Of a stretch of DNA of 7,612 bases, positions 1 through 6,406 are shown in pieces. This stretch comes from Planctomycetota bacterium (GTDB taxonomy: Bacteria; Planctomycetota; Planctomycetia; Pirellulales; Thermoguttaceae): NCBI GenBank assembly GCA_015661985.1, contig DQVB01000677.1, positions 1 through 7,612 of the forward strand. Reading direction: 5' to 3'. Each line of letters begins with the position of its first letter. The stretch's first letter is position 1. The notes below the pieces were generated by a model. It saw nothing but the letters and a program-made list of their open reading frames with translations, was not told where the DNA came from and did no database searches. The position numbers were made by a program, and so were the translations under genes.

Positions 1-483
1 CGGCGAGGCGGAGGGGAGTGACGCCGGGCCGCAGGCTGGCGGGGTCGATGCGGAGGGTGGGCGGCTCAGGGGCTGGTGCTGAAAACACCACCGGAGCGTC
101 TTTGTTGAGGGTGGGTCGGGCGAAGAGCAGCCGCTGGGTTGCCTGTTGGTGTGTTTCGCGGTTAGGCGGTGGCGGGTCGACCTGCCGGTGCTTGCGCTGG
201 AGGGCTTGTCTTTGGTTGAACAGCCAGAGATACTCATAGTAGCGGGCGGCGACGGGTTGAAGTGGGCCGTAGGGTGGGTCAAGCGGCGGGACGGGGAAAG
301 AGCCGGAGGCGGCTTTGGCATCGTGCCAGCGACACACATTGGGCACGCCGGAAGAACGAGCGCCGACCCACCACCGAGCGTCGCATGAGCGGCTTTCACC
401 GCTTGAAGATAGAGGTCGTCGGACTCGACAACGTGGATCAGCGGGAGTTGGCCGGGGGCGGGGGCGTGTTTGGGTGTGGGCAT
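1..483 (-). CDS. Unrecognised protein, N-terminal part only, with an apparent frameshift; runs off the left edge
   Basis: I do not recognise this protein. Reading leftward from ATG at 483-481, the first ~32 codons look coding (residues include LPLIHVVESDDLYLQAVKAA), with mixed second-position bases. A GGAGGA lies 7 bases upstream of the ATG, which supports this start; an in-frame ATG at 537 lacks that support. From about 370 leftward this frame turns into Ser/Pro/Thr-rich off-frame-like sequence. A neighbouring frame (codon first bases at 358, 355 and so on) instead gives plausible protein, including VCRWHDAKAASGSFPVPP and ARYYEYLWLFNQRQALQRKH, and stays open to position 1. Going from one frame to the other fits loss of one base between about 390 and 360. 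It could be a decaying gene, an assembly error or, less likely, programmed slippage. The later part is proline-rich and probably partly disordered. No signal peptide, membrane segment or catalytic motif is visible. The gene is divergent from the hydrolase gene at 769. Confidence 0.5.
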   Translation of the reverse strand, partial: MPTPKHAPAPGQLPLIHVVESDDLYLQAVKAAHATLGGGSALVLPACPMCVAGTMPKPPPALSPSRRLTHPTAHFNPSPPATMSISGCSTKDKPSSASTGRSTRHRLTAKHTNRQPSGCSSPDPPSTKTLRWCFQHQPLSRPPSASTPPACGPASLPSASP

Positions 484-490
484 GAGCTGG

Positions 491-496
491 TCCTCC
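491..496 (-). promoter_or_regulatory. Ribosome binding site of the left-hand minus-strand gene
   Basis: The plus strand reads TCCTCC here, so the minus strand carries GGAGGA, 7 bases before the ATG at 483. This is one of the best Shine-Dalgarno matches in the window, and it supports both the reality and the start of the minus-strand gene. Confidence 0.55.
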
Positions 497-549
497 GTGC
501 GAAGGGAAGGGGCGTGCCGTTTCCTTCCTGTTCGCATGGAGGGCCAATG

Positions 550-579
550 ATTATTGCGCCAGGGAGAAAGAAGTTGCAA
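550..579 (-). promoter_or_regulatory. Candidate sigma-70-like promoter for the left-hand minus-strand gene
   Basis: On the minus strand, TTGCAA (579-574, 4 of 6 to TTGACA) is followed after 18 bases by AATAAT (555-550, 5 of 6 to TATAAT). Both lie in the only markedly A/T-rich patch of the divergent gap. Transcription would begin near 543 and leave a leader of about 60 bases before the ATG at 483. The match is moderate and could be chance; planctomycete promoters are poorly defined. Confidence 0.3.
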
Positions 580-768
580 AAAGTTTTATGGTGGGCACAG
601 GACAGGGGAGAGGGAGACGGGAAAACGCGGGAGAACGTCTCTTGGCGCTGTTCCGTGGAGCTGCGGCGGCGTGGAGTTTGCAAACAGAGACGCGCCCGTA
701 TTGCCTCGGAGAAGCCCCGAAACCCCAGAAATCCACGCGCCAAACGCCCCGCCCGGCAATTCACGCGT

Positions 769-1917
769 ATGCTCAACAGCCTTTTGGATGCCGTCGGAGC
801 GTGGTGTTGCGTGTTGGTTGTCGTCGGGTTGCCGGGGGTACCGGCCGTCGCGGAGGGCCCCGTATCGGTCCGGCCTGTGGTGGAGGACGGCACCGCCTGG
901 TACGACGTGCAGGATTGGGGTGTAGAGGGACGCGGCTGGTCAGATACCGAACGGTACTTCGATCGCCTGCCGGCGCGGGCGCGAGGACAGGTCCGCCAGG
1001 CCGTGTGGAGCCTGAGCCGTCATTCGGCCGGCATGGCCGTGCGATTCTCCACCGATGCCACTGCGATCCGGGTCCGCTACCGCCTGCTGTCCAGCCGGCT
1101 GGCCATGTCCCACATGCCAGCCACCGGGGTCAGCGGCGTCGATCTGTACGCTCGGGACAACCACGGACAATGGCGCTGGGTGGCCGTGGCTCGGCCGGCA
1201 TCCCAGACGATCCGCACCGAGCTTGTCTCCGGGTTGGCCCCCGGCCGGCGCATGTACATGCTCTACCTGCCGCTGTACAATGGTGTTGAGTCGCTCCAGA
1301 TCGGCGTCTCCCCCCAGGCGACCTTTCAAGCTTTACCCCCGCGGGGGCAAGAGCCGATCGTCTACTACGGCACGTCGATTGCCCATGGGGCCTGCGCTTC
1401 TCGTCCTGGCATGGCATTCATCGCCATCCTGGGGCGCCGACTCGATGTGCCAGTCATCAACCTCGGCTTCTCCGGCAACGGCCGGATGGAGCTCGAGGTG
1501 GGGCGGTTGATGGCTGAACTGGACGCTGCGGTCTACTGCATCGACTGCCTGCCCAACATGCACGGCAAGGAAGTGGCCGAGCGGGCGGAGCCTCTGGTTC
1601 GGCTGCTGCGCAAGGCGCGGCCGCACACGCCGATCGTGCTGGTCGAAGATCGCACCTACACCAGTGCATGGTTGTTGCCGGCGCAGCGCGAGCGACATAT
1701 GAAGAGTCGGGCGGCGCTGCGCGAGGCTTACCAAGGCCTGCTGGCGGACGGAATCCAGGGGTTGTTTTACGTGCCGGGCGAGCATCTGTTGGGTGACGAT
1801 GGCGAAGGGGCCACCGATGGCTCCCATCCGTCCGACCTGGGGATGATGCGGATGGCGGATGCCCTGGAACCGGTGCTCCGACCCCTGGTCGACCGCAGTC
1901 AGACGACCGGCCGTTAG
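769..1917 (+). CDS. Secreted SGNH/GDSL-type hydrolase with GxDLY N-terminal domain
   Basis: This 382-residue protein is probably an exported esterase or acylhydrolase; the substrate is unknown. Residues 1-29 look like a signal peptide: a hydrophobic run (WCCVLVVVGLPGV) and a likely cut near AVAEG, although the n-region lacks positive charge. Residues ~40-190 match the beta-rich domain that precedes this hydrolase type and contain SGVDLY (122-127), the GxDLY signature. The SGNH core follows: block I GTSIAHG (201-207, nucleophile Ser203), block II NLGFSGNG (231-238), block III LPNMHG (261-266, Asn263) and block V DGSHPSD (350-356, Asp350/His353). All four catalytic blocks look intact. The ATG at 769 is preferred because the signal peptide begins there. 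The frame stays open upstream, but that part is Arg-rich and not protein-like. There is no clear Shine-Dalgarno sequence. The gene stands alone, divergent from the left-hand gene and 239 bases before the glycosyltransferase. Known relatives act on acetylated sugars or other esters; the role here is inferred from family only. Confidence 0.88.
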   Translation: MLNSLLDAVGAWCCVLVVVGLPGVPAVAEGPVSVRPVVEDGTAWYDVQDWGVEGRGWSDTERYFDRLPARARGQVRQAVWSLSRHSAGMAVRFSTDATAIRVRYRLLSSRLAMSHMPATGVSGVDLYARDNHGQWRWVAVARPASQTIRTELVSGLAPGRRMYMLYLPLYNGVESLQIGVSPQATFQALPPRGQEPIVYYGTSIAHGACASRPGMAFIAILGRRLDVPVINLGFSGNGRMELEVGRLMAELDAAVYCIDCLPNMHGKEVAERAEPLVRLLRKARPHTPIVLVEDRTYTSAWLLPAQRERHMKSRAALREAYQGLLADGIQGLFYVPGEHLLGDDGEGATDGSHPSDLGMMRMADALEPVLRPLVDRSQTTGR

Positions 1918-1957
1918 CACGGAGCCAGGACGAGTTGGAGGCGGATCAGCCGTGACA

Positions 1958-1988
1958 GGGCCGGCGGAGCAAGCAGGACAGCCGGCCC
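1958..1988. repeat. Perfect 8-base inverted repeat, possible stem-loop after the hydrolase gene
   Basis: GGGCCGGC (1958-1965) is exactly complementary to GCCGGCCC (1981-1988), with a 15-base loop. It begins 41 bases after the hydrolase stop codon. The arms are all G/C, so the hairpin would be stable, but no T-run follows and it is not a classic intrinsic terminator. In GC-rich DNA a match of this kind can arise by chance. Confidence 0.35.
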
Positions 1989-2146
1989 AGCCACACGGCC
2001 TGCCGCTGCGCCGGCCCAATCCGGCTTGACGGCCGCATCGTGGGTGTGGGACCATCCTCTGAATCCGCGACAACCGGCCCCCGAGCCCTTGAAAGCCAGC
2101 CCAACCAGCTCGGATCCATGCGACGACATCCCGCCCTGCAAACCTC

Positions 2147-2150
2147 GGAG
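2147..2150 (+). promoter_or_regulatory. Ribosome binding site that selects the GTG start of the glycosyltransferase
   Basis: GGAG ends 6 bases before GTG at 2157. Translation from this GTG gives KLAIVHDWLTG as residues 2-12, which is where family members normally begin. The upstream in-frame ATG at 2118 has a poorer site and would add 13 residues unlike the family. Confidence 0.5.
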
Positions 2151-2156
2151 GCCGCC

Positions 2157-3365
2157 GTGAAGTTGGCCATCGTCCACGACTGGCTCACGGGAATGCGGGG
2201 GGGTGAGAAATGCCTGGAGGTACTCTGCCGCCGCTTTCCGGATGCCACGTTGTTCACCTTGCTGCACAAACGAGGTTCTGTGTCTGCGGCCATCGAGCGT
2301 ATGGAGATCCGGACCAGCTTTCTGCAGCGGGTGCTCGGGATCGGGCGCCATTATCGGTGGTGGCTGCCGCTGATGCCGGCGGCCATTGAGGCCATCCGGA
2401 TCCCCAACGATGTGGACCTCGTGCTCAGTTTCAGTCACGCGGTGGCAAAGTCGGTGCGGCCGCCCGCGGGCGTACCCCACGTGTGCTATTGCTTTACGCC
2501 GATGAGATACGCTTGGCATCGCCGCGCCGATTACCTGGCGGCCGGCGGGGCGCGTGCGGCCGTCGCCCGCCCCTTGCTCGACTGGCTCCGCCGTTGGGAC
2601 CGGGCCACCAGCAGACGGGTGACGCATTACGTGGCCATCAGCCGCACGGTGGCCGAGCGGATCAGGGAGTGCTATGGCCGGACGAGCCGGGTGATCTATC
2701 CGCCCGTGGATACCGCCTTCTATACGCCTGGAAGCGGGCCGCGCGAGGATTTCTATTTGTGTGTTTCCGCCTTGGTCCCATACAAGCGGATCGATTTGGC
2801 CGTGGAGGCGTGCAAGCGGTTGGGGCGGCGGCTGGTGGTGATTGGCTCCGGACCCCAGCGGCGGCCTCTGAGCCGGCTGGCCGGATCGAACGTCAAGCTG
2901 CTGGGATGGCAGAGCGACGAGGTGGTGCGGGACTACTTCCGCCGAGCCCGAGCCGTGCTCTTTCCTGCCCACGAGGATTTCGGCATCGTGCCGTTGGAAG
3001 CCCAGGCCTGCGGCACGCCGGTGATCGCCTACGGACGGGGCGGGGCGACGGAGACGGTGATCGAGGGCCGCCCGGGCACGGGGCTCTTCTTCCGGCCGCA
3101 GACCGCCGACGCGCTGGCCCGAGCAATCCGACGGTTCGAATCCGAGCCGGGCTCCTGTTGCCCGGGCCGGGCGCGCCGACAGGCCGAACGGTTCGCCGCG
3201 GAGCGCTTTGAGCGCGAGTTGGTCGGGTACTTGCAATCGGTACACCAAGCCGCGGGACAACACGGCCGCCCCTTTCGTGGCTCGGGCCTACCCTCCCAAC
3301 GGCCCACACCGTCTCGCCAAAAGGCCGGCAGAATCGCTCTGGGCGGACTGCGGCGGATGGGCTAA
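2157..3365 (+). CDS. Family 4 glycosyltransferase (GT-B fold)
   Basis: This 402-residue, probably cytoplasmic enzyme would transfer a sugar from a nucleotide-sugar donor to a glycan or lipid-linked acceptor; sugar and acceptor cannot be told. The N-terminal acceptor half shows IVHDWLTGMRGGEK (5-18), the glycine-rich loop typical of GT4, and a VCYCFTPMRYAW segment (109-120). A linker, VIYPPVDTAFY (179-189), leads into the C-terminal donor half: LCVSALVPYKRIDLAVEA (201-218) with Lys210, VVIGSGP (227-233), and EDFGIVPLE (273-281), the EX7E motif with Glu273 and Glu281. CGTPVIAYGRGG (285-296) follows. The motif set resembles WbaZ-like mannosyltransferases, but that is only similarity. Residues after ~365 form a basic, Gly/Pro/Arg-rich tail that is probably disordered. 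Start is GTG, chosen for its GGAG site and family-typical N terminus. No other polysaccharide genes are adjacent, so it is not visibly part of a capsule or O-antigen cluster. Confidence 0.9.
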   Translation: MKLAIVHDWLTGMRGGEKCLEVLCRRFPDATLFTLLHKRGSVSAAIERMEIRTSFLQRVLGIGRHYRWWLPLMPAAIEAIRIPNDVDLVLSFSHAVAKSVRPPAGVPHVCYCFTPMRYAWHRRADYLAAGGARAAVARPLLDWLRRWDRATSRRVTHYVAISRTVAERIRECYGRTSRVIYPPVDTAFYTPGSGPREDFYLCVSALVPYKRIDLAVEACKRLGRRLVVIGSGPQRRPLSRLAGSNVKLLGWQSDEVVRDYFRRARAVLFPAHEDFGIVPLEAQACGTPVIAYGRGGATETVIEGRPGTGLFFRPQTADALARAIRRFESEPGSCCPGRARRQAERFAAERFERELVGYLQSVHQAAGQHGRPFRGSGLPSQRPTPSRQKAGRIALGGLRRMG

Positions 3366-3387
3366 ATTCGTCGGCCGGGCCGGAATT
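3365..3387 (+). terminator. Stem-loop overlapping the glycosyltransferase stop; terminator-like without a T-run
   Basis: AATTC (3365-3369) pairs with GAATT (3383-3387), and inside it CGGC (3372-3375) pairs with GCCG (3379-3382), with a 3-base loop and a 2-base bulge. That makes a 9-pair stem starting on the last base of the stop codon. GTTGGG follows rather than a run of T, so it may act as a transcript 3'-end stabiliser or weak terminator. The structure is seen in the sequence; the function is inferred. Confidence 0.4.
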
Positions 3388-3521
3388 GTTGGGACTGTCG
3401 GCGGAAGAGCTGGCTGGAATTCGGTGCATGACTCCTCGCGGCCACCTGTTGCCGGGACAACATGGCCTGCCTAGGCACAGTAACATCCAGTCGGAGGGGG
3501 CTAGTCGCGCCGTTATCGACA

Positions 3522-3532
3522 ATGTGGCACAT
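3522..3532. promoter_or_regulatory. Short palindrome upstream of the helicase gene, possible operator
   Basis: ATGTG and CACAT are exact inverted copies around a single G, about 105 bases before the helicase start. It sits in a 271-base gap (3366-3636) with no visible gene. A second inverted pair, TGTTG/CAACA, lies at about 3448-3463. Short palindromes are expected by chance at some rate, so assignment as an operator is weak. Confidence 0.15.
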
Positions 3533-3619
3533 GCCGATCGACCAAAGGTCAGGGTATTGGGTCGGTTGGCTTGGCCCTTGCACAGCGGAACAGGTTTTGG
3601 CTCCCAGGTCGCATCGCGT

Positions 3620-3626
3620 GGGAGGA
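3620..3626 (+). promoter_or_regulatory. Ribosome binding site of the SNF2 helicase gene
   Basis: GGGAGGA ends 10 bases before ATG at 3637. The spacing is slightly long, but the match is strong and selects this ATG over the in-frame TTG at 3571, which would add 22 residues of basic sequence unlike the family. Confidence 0.5.
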
Positions 3627-3636
3627 ACAGGCGAAT

Positions 3637-6324
3637 ATGGAGTTGGCTCTTACTCCGAATGGTCGACTGATCTTGAGCGACGGGGCGGGCGGGGGCGAAG
3701 CGGCGCTCAGCGCGGCGGACGGGAAAAGGCTGGCCAAGGCTTTCGCCGGCTCGGCGGGCGAGGGCCTTTTTGTGCTGGCGGCATCGCGTTTTGATGGCCC
3801 GTTGCCTCCGTCGTTCGGCTATTGGCGTGACTTTGCTGGCCGCTACCTGACCGAGCTGTGCCACACACCGGCCTTGGCCACGGCGGAGATCGACCCCATC
3901 GCTCCGCCCGGTTCGGGGGAATTGGCCAGCCTGATACTGTGCGCCCCGCCGATGGTGGGGGCGGAGTACCTGAGCCAGGAAGTCCTCGAGTCGTTGTGGC
4001 TGGAGTTGGACCAATGGGTGCGCGCTCAGGTAGCCTCCTTCGAAGGCGCACTGACCGCTTTCTTGCGCAAGCGGGCCCCTTTGTGGCATCAGGTGGGCCG
4101 GGTTTGTTTCCATTTGGCCGAAAACCGTCGGGACCCGGACTATCCGTTTGCCTTCCTGGCCACCTATGCGCCGGCTCTGTCGGGTTCCGGCCGGGTGCGC
4201 TACCAGCCTTTGCGCATGGCCTTGCGCGAGTACGCCGGCCAGAAGGATTCCAAGGGCTTGGTGAAGCTTCTCTTGCCCGTCCATCGGGCTTCCGAGCAAA
4301 GCGCGTTGGTCAAGGAGTTGGTCGATTCGGGTGATTTGTTCGAGCCGCTGGCCTGGACGCCCCAGCAGGCCTATCGCTTCTTGAAGGATGTGCCGCTCAT
4401 CGAAGCGGCAGGAGTCCTGGTGCGCCTGCCCGACTGGTGGAAGAAGCGTCCTCGCGCCAAAGTGAAAGTGACGATCGGCCAGAAGCGGCGGAACCGATTT
4501 GACGCCCATACGCTGTTGGACTTCAAGGTGGAAGTGGCGTTGGGCGACGAGCCACTGAGCAAGGAAGAATGGCGAGCGCTGCAGGCCGCCGACAGCGGCC
4601 TGGTGCTGTTGCGCGGCCAATGGGTGGAAGTGGATCGGGAGAAACTTTCTCAGGTCTTGGACCATTGGAAGCAGGTCGAAGAGGTGGCCGGCGACGGGTT
4701 GTCCTTCATCGAGGCCATGAGGCTCTTGGCCGGCGCGCCCCGGGACCTGAAAGAAGAGGACGGCGAAGAACAGCGCCAGTGGGCCTTCGTGACGGCCGGC
4801 CGCTGGTTGAGGTCCTTGCTGGAGCGGTTGCGCGATCCGTCCCAGGCCGACGCGGCCAGGCCGAGCAGTCAGTTCAAGGCGCAGCTGCGCCCCTACCAGC
4901 AGGTGGGGGTCCAGTGGCTGTGGTTCGTTTCGGAGCTGGGGCTGGGGGCCTGTTTGGCCGACGACATGGGACTGGGCAAGACGATCCAGGTCCTGGGTTT
5001 GCTGGATATCCTGAAGCGGCGCGCGGGCCGCAAGCCGTCCCTGTTGGTGCTTCCGGCATCGCTGGTGGCCAACTGGAAGGCCGAGATGGCTCGGTTCGCG
5101 CCGCGCCTGCGCGTCCGTTTCGCGCATCCTTCCGAAACCCCGCGGGACGAACTCACGCAGTGGGGCCAAAGGCCCAGCGACCTCCTTGAGGGCATCGACG
5201 TGGTGGTGACCACCTATGGGATGTTGTTGCGACAGCCCTGGATGGCGGACGTAGCATGGCGGCTGGTTGTCTTGGACGAGGCCCAGGCGATCAAGAACCC
5301 GGGAGCCAAACAGACCAAGGCCGTCAAGCGTCTGAAGGCCGATGCCCGGATTGCGTTGACCGGCACACCCGTAGAGAACCGGTTGTCCGACTTGTGGTCC
5401 CTGTTCGATTTCCTCTGCCCTGGTCTGCTCGGTTCGCAGCAGACCTTCAAAGGGTTCGTCAAATCCCTGGAGGACCGCCGCCAGGACCGCTACGCTCCGC
5501 TGCGGCAGCTGGTCCGTCCCTACATCTTGCGCCGCCTGAAAACGGACAAGCGGATCATTGCCGATCTGCCGGAAAAAACGGAGATGCGGGCCTTCTGCGG
5601 GTTGACCAAACGCCAGGCGTCGCTGTACCAGAAACTGGTGGACGATTTGGAGAAGGCGCTGGACGGGCCCGCCGAAGGCATCCAGCGGCGCGGGATCGTT
5701 CTCAGCTACCTGATGCGTTTCAAGCAGGTGTGCAACCACCCCAGCCAACTGTTGGGTGACGGCCACTACGATCCCAAACGGAGCGGCAAGTTCCAGCGCC
5801 TGGCCGAACTGTGCGAAGAGATCGCCTCGCGACAGGAGAAGGCGCTCATCTTCACCCAGTTCCGTGAGATGACCGAGCCGATAGCGGCGTTCCTGGAAAC
5901 CGTTTTCGGCCGCCCCGGCCTGGTGCTGCACGGAGGCACGCCGGTGAAGCGGCGAAAGCAGATCGTGGATCAGTTCCAGCGCGAGGACGGACCCCCGGTG
6001 CTCATCCTCTCCCTCAAGGCCGGGGGCACAGGCCTGAACCTGACAGCCGCCTCGCACGTCATTCACTTCGACCGTTGGTGGAACCCCGCCGTGGAGAACC
6101 AGGCCACGGACCGCGCCTTCCGCATTGGACAGCGCCGCAACGTGTTGGTCCACAAATTCGTTTGCCGCGGAACCATCGAGGAACGCATCGATGCGATGAT
6201 CGAAGAAAAGAAACAACTCTCCTCAGAGTTGCTGGAGGGTGGAGCTGAGAAACTGCTCACTGAACTGTCCGACGAGGAGCTACTGGACCTGGTCTCTCTC
6301 GATGTGAACAAGGCCGCCGTGTGA
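3637..6324 (+). CDS. SNF2-family (HepA-type) ATPase / DNA translocase
   Basis: This 895-residue protein is a superfamily 2 ATPase of the SWI2/SNF2 type, expected to translocate on double-stranded DNA and remodel protein-DNA complexes. Residues ~240-400 resemble the SNF2-associated region found before the motor in bacterial HepA-like proteins (DUF3670-like; starts near WTPQQAYRFLKDVPL). Residues 1-240 are less conserved and I assign no domain. The motor spans ~413-840: RPYQQVGVQWL (418-428), Walker A DDMGLGKT (442-449, Lys448), motif Ia LVLPASLVANW (470-480), Walker B DEAQ (547-550), motif III LTGTPVENRLSDLW (574-587), motif V LKAGGTGLNL (793-802) and motif VI QATDRAFRIGQ (822-832). All the main motifs are present, so it should be active. 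It carries no SWIM motif of its own; the SWIM gene begins 82 bases downstream on the same strand, which suggests co-transcription and joint action. Possible roles are DNA repair, replication-transcription conflicts or defence; the sequence does not decide between them. Confidence 0.93.
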   Translation: MELALTPNGRLILSDGAGGGEAALSAADGKRLAKAFAGSAGEGLFVLAASRFDGPLPPSFGYWRDFAGRYLTELCHTPALATAEIDPIAPPGSGELASLILCAPPMVGAEYLSQEVLESLWLELDQWVRAQVASFEGALTAFLRKRAPLWHQVGRVCFHLAENRRDPDYPFAFLATYAPALSGSGRVRYQPLRMALREYAGQKDSKGLVKLLLPVHRASEQSALVKELVDSGDLFEPLAWTPQQAYRFLKDVPLIEAAGVLVRLPDWWKKRPRAKVKVTIGQKRRNRFDAHTLLDFKVEVALGDEPLSKEEWRALQAADSGLVLLRGQWVEVDREKLSQVLDHWKQVEEVAGDGLSFIEAMRLLAGAPRDLKEEDGEEQRQWAFVTAGRWLRSLLERLRDPSQADAARPSSQFKAQLRPYQQVGVQWLWFVSELGLGACLADDMGLGKTIQVLGLLDILKRRAGRKPSLLVLPASLVANWKAEMARFAPRLRVRFAHPSETPRDELTQWGQRPSDLLEGIDVVVTTYGMLLRQPWMADVAWRLVVLDEAQAIKNPGAKQTKAVKRLKADARIALTGTPVENRLSDLWSLFDFLCPGLLGSQQTFKGFVKSLEDRRQDRYAPLRQLVRPYILRRLKTDKRIIADLPEKTEMRAFCGLTKRQASLYQKLVDDLEKALDGPAEGIQRRGIVLSYLMRFKQVCNHPSQLLGDGHYDPKRSGKFQRLAELCEEIASRQEKALIFTQFREMTEPIAAFLETVFGRPGLVLHGGTPVKRRKQIVDQFQREDGPPVLILSLKAGGTGLNLTAASHVIHFDRWWNPAVENQATDRAFRIGQRRNVLVHKFVCRGTIEERIDAMIEEKKQLSSELLEGGAEKLLTELSDEELLDLVSLDVNKAAV

Positions 6325-6339
6325 AGCCTGGACCAGCAG

Positions 6340-6368
6340 CCTCAAAGCCTATAAGTCCTGAGGATAGG
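6340..6368 (+). repeat. Two interlaced inverted repeats in the helicase-SWIM gap
   Basis: CCTCA (6340-6344) is complementary to TGAGG (6359-6363), and CCTAT (6348-6352) to ATAGG (6364-6368). The order A-B-A'-B' means the two 5-pair stems would be alternatives; a pseudoknot is unlikely because no bases remain to cross stem one. TATAAG (6350-6355), a -10-like hexamer with no good -35, lies inside. This could be chance, a leader structure or a weak internal promoter. Confidence 0.2.
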
Positions 6369-6391
6369 GATCGAAAGGTTTTCCCCAACAG

Positions 6392-6398
6392 AAAGGAG
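6392..6398 (+). promoter_or_regulatory. Ribosome binding site of the SWIM gene
   Basis: AAAGGAG ends 8 bases before ATG at 6407: ideal spacing and a strong match, and the basis for this start. Confidence 0.6.
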
Positions 6399-6406
6399 TC
6401 CAGAAG

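Larger units (their letters stand above)
484..768. other. Divergent intergenic region
   Basis: This gap separates the minus-strand gene (start 483) from the hydrolase gene (start 769). It holds the minus-strand ribosome binding site and promoter candidate, and a perfect 10-base palindrome, GTTTGCAAAC, at 676-685. Open frames cross it on both strands, but their translations are Arg/Pro/Gly-rich with no recognisable domain. I read them as by-products of high GC. I found no convincing promoter for the plus-strand gene. Confidence 0.45.
1918..2156. other. Gap between hydrolase and glycosyltransferase genes
   Basis: No gene is visible. The gap contains the 8-base inverted repeat at 1958-1988, a weaker 5-base hairpin (GCCGG/CCGGC, 2010-2025), and the ribosome binding site for the gene at 2157. 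Isolated -35-like hexamers (TTGACG at 2026-2031, TTGAAA at 2089-2094) have no convincing -10 partner. The frame of the next gene is open back to 2040, but that part reads like non-coding sequence. Confidence 0.4.

Noticed and set aside
262..768. Upstream extension of the hydrolase frame by 169 codons
   Set aside because: The extension is Arg/Gly-rich with no domain, crosses the divergent gap and the minus-strand gene, and would bury the signal peptide that starts at 769.
1914..3263. 449-codon open frame on the minus strand opposite the glycosyltransferase
   Set aside because: It is antisense to a well-supported GT4 enzyme, and its translation has the His/Arg/Gln/Pro-rich look of a shadow frame.
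3571..3636. TTG start adding 22 residues to the helicase
   Set aside because: The ATG at 3637 has a strong GGGAGGA site, and the added residues are basic and not family-like.
2893..6216. Very long open frame on the minus strand (1107 codons) opposite the helicase
   Set aside because: It lies antisense to a gene with all SNF2 motifs, crosses the gap and the end of the glycosyltransferase, and its translation is Gln/Arg/Pro/His-rich with no recognisable domain. Long antisense open frames are common in GC-rich genes.
6350..6355. TATAAG as a -10 box for a separate SWIM promoter
   Set aside because: No acceptable -35 element lies 16-18 bases upstream; co-transcription with the helicase is simpler.
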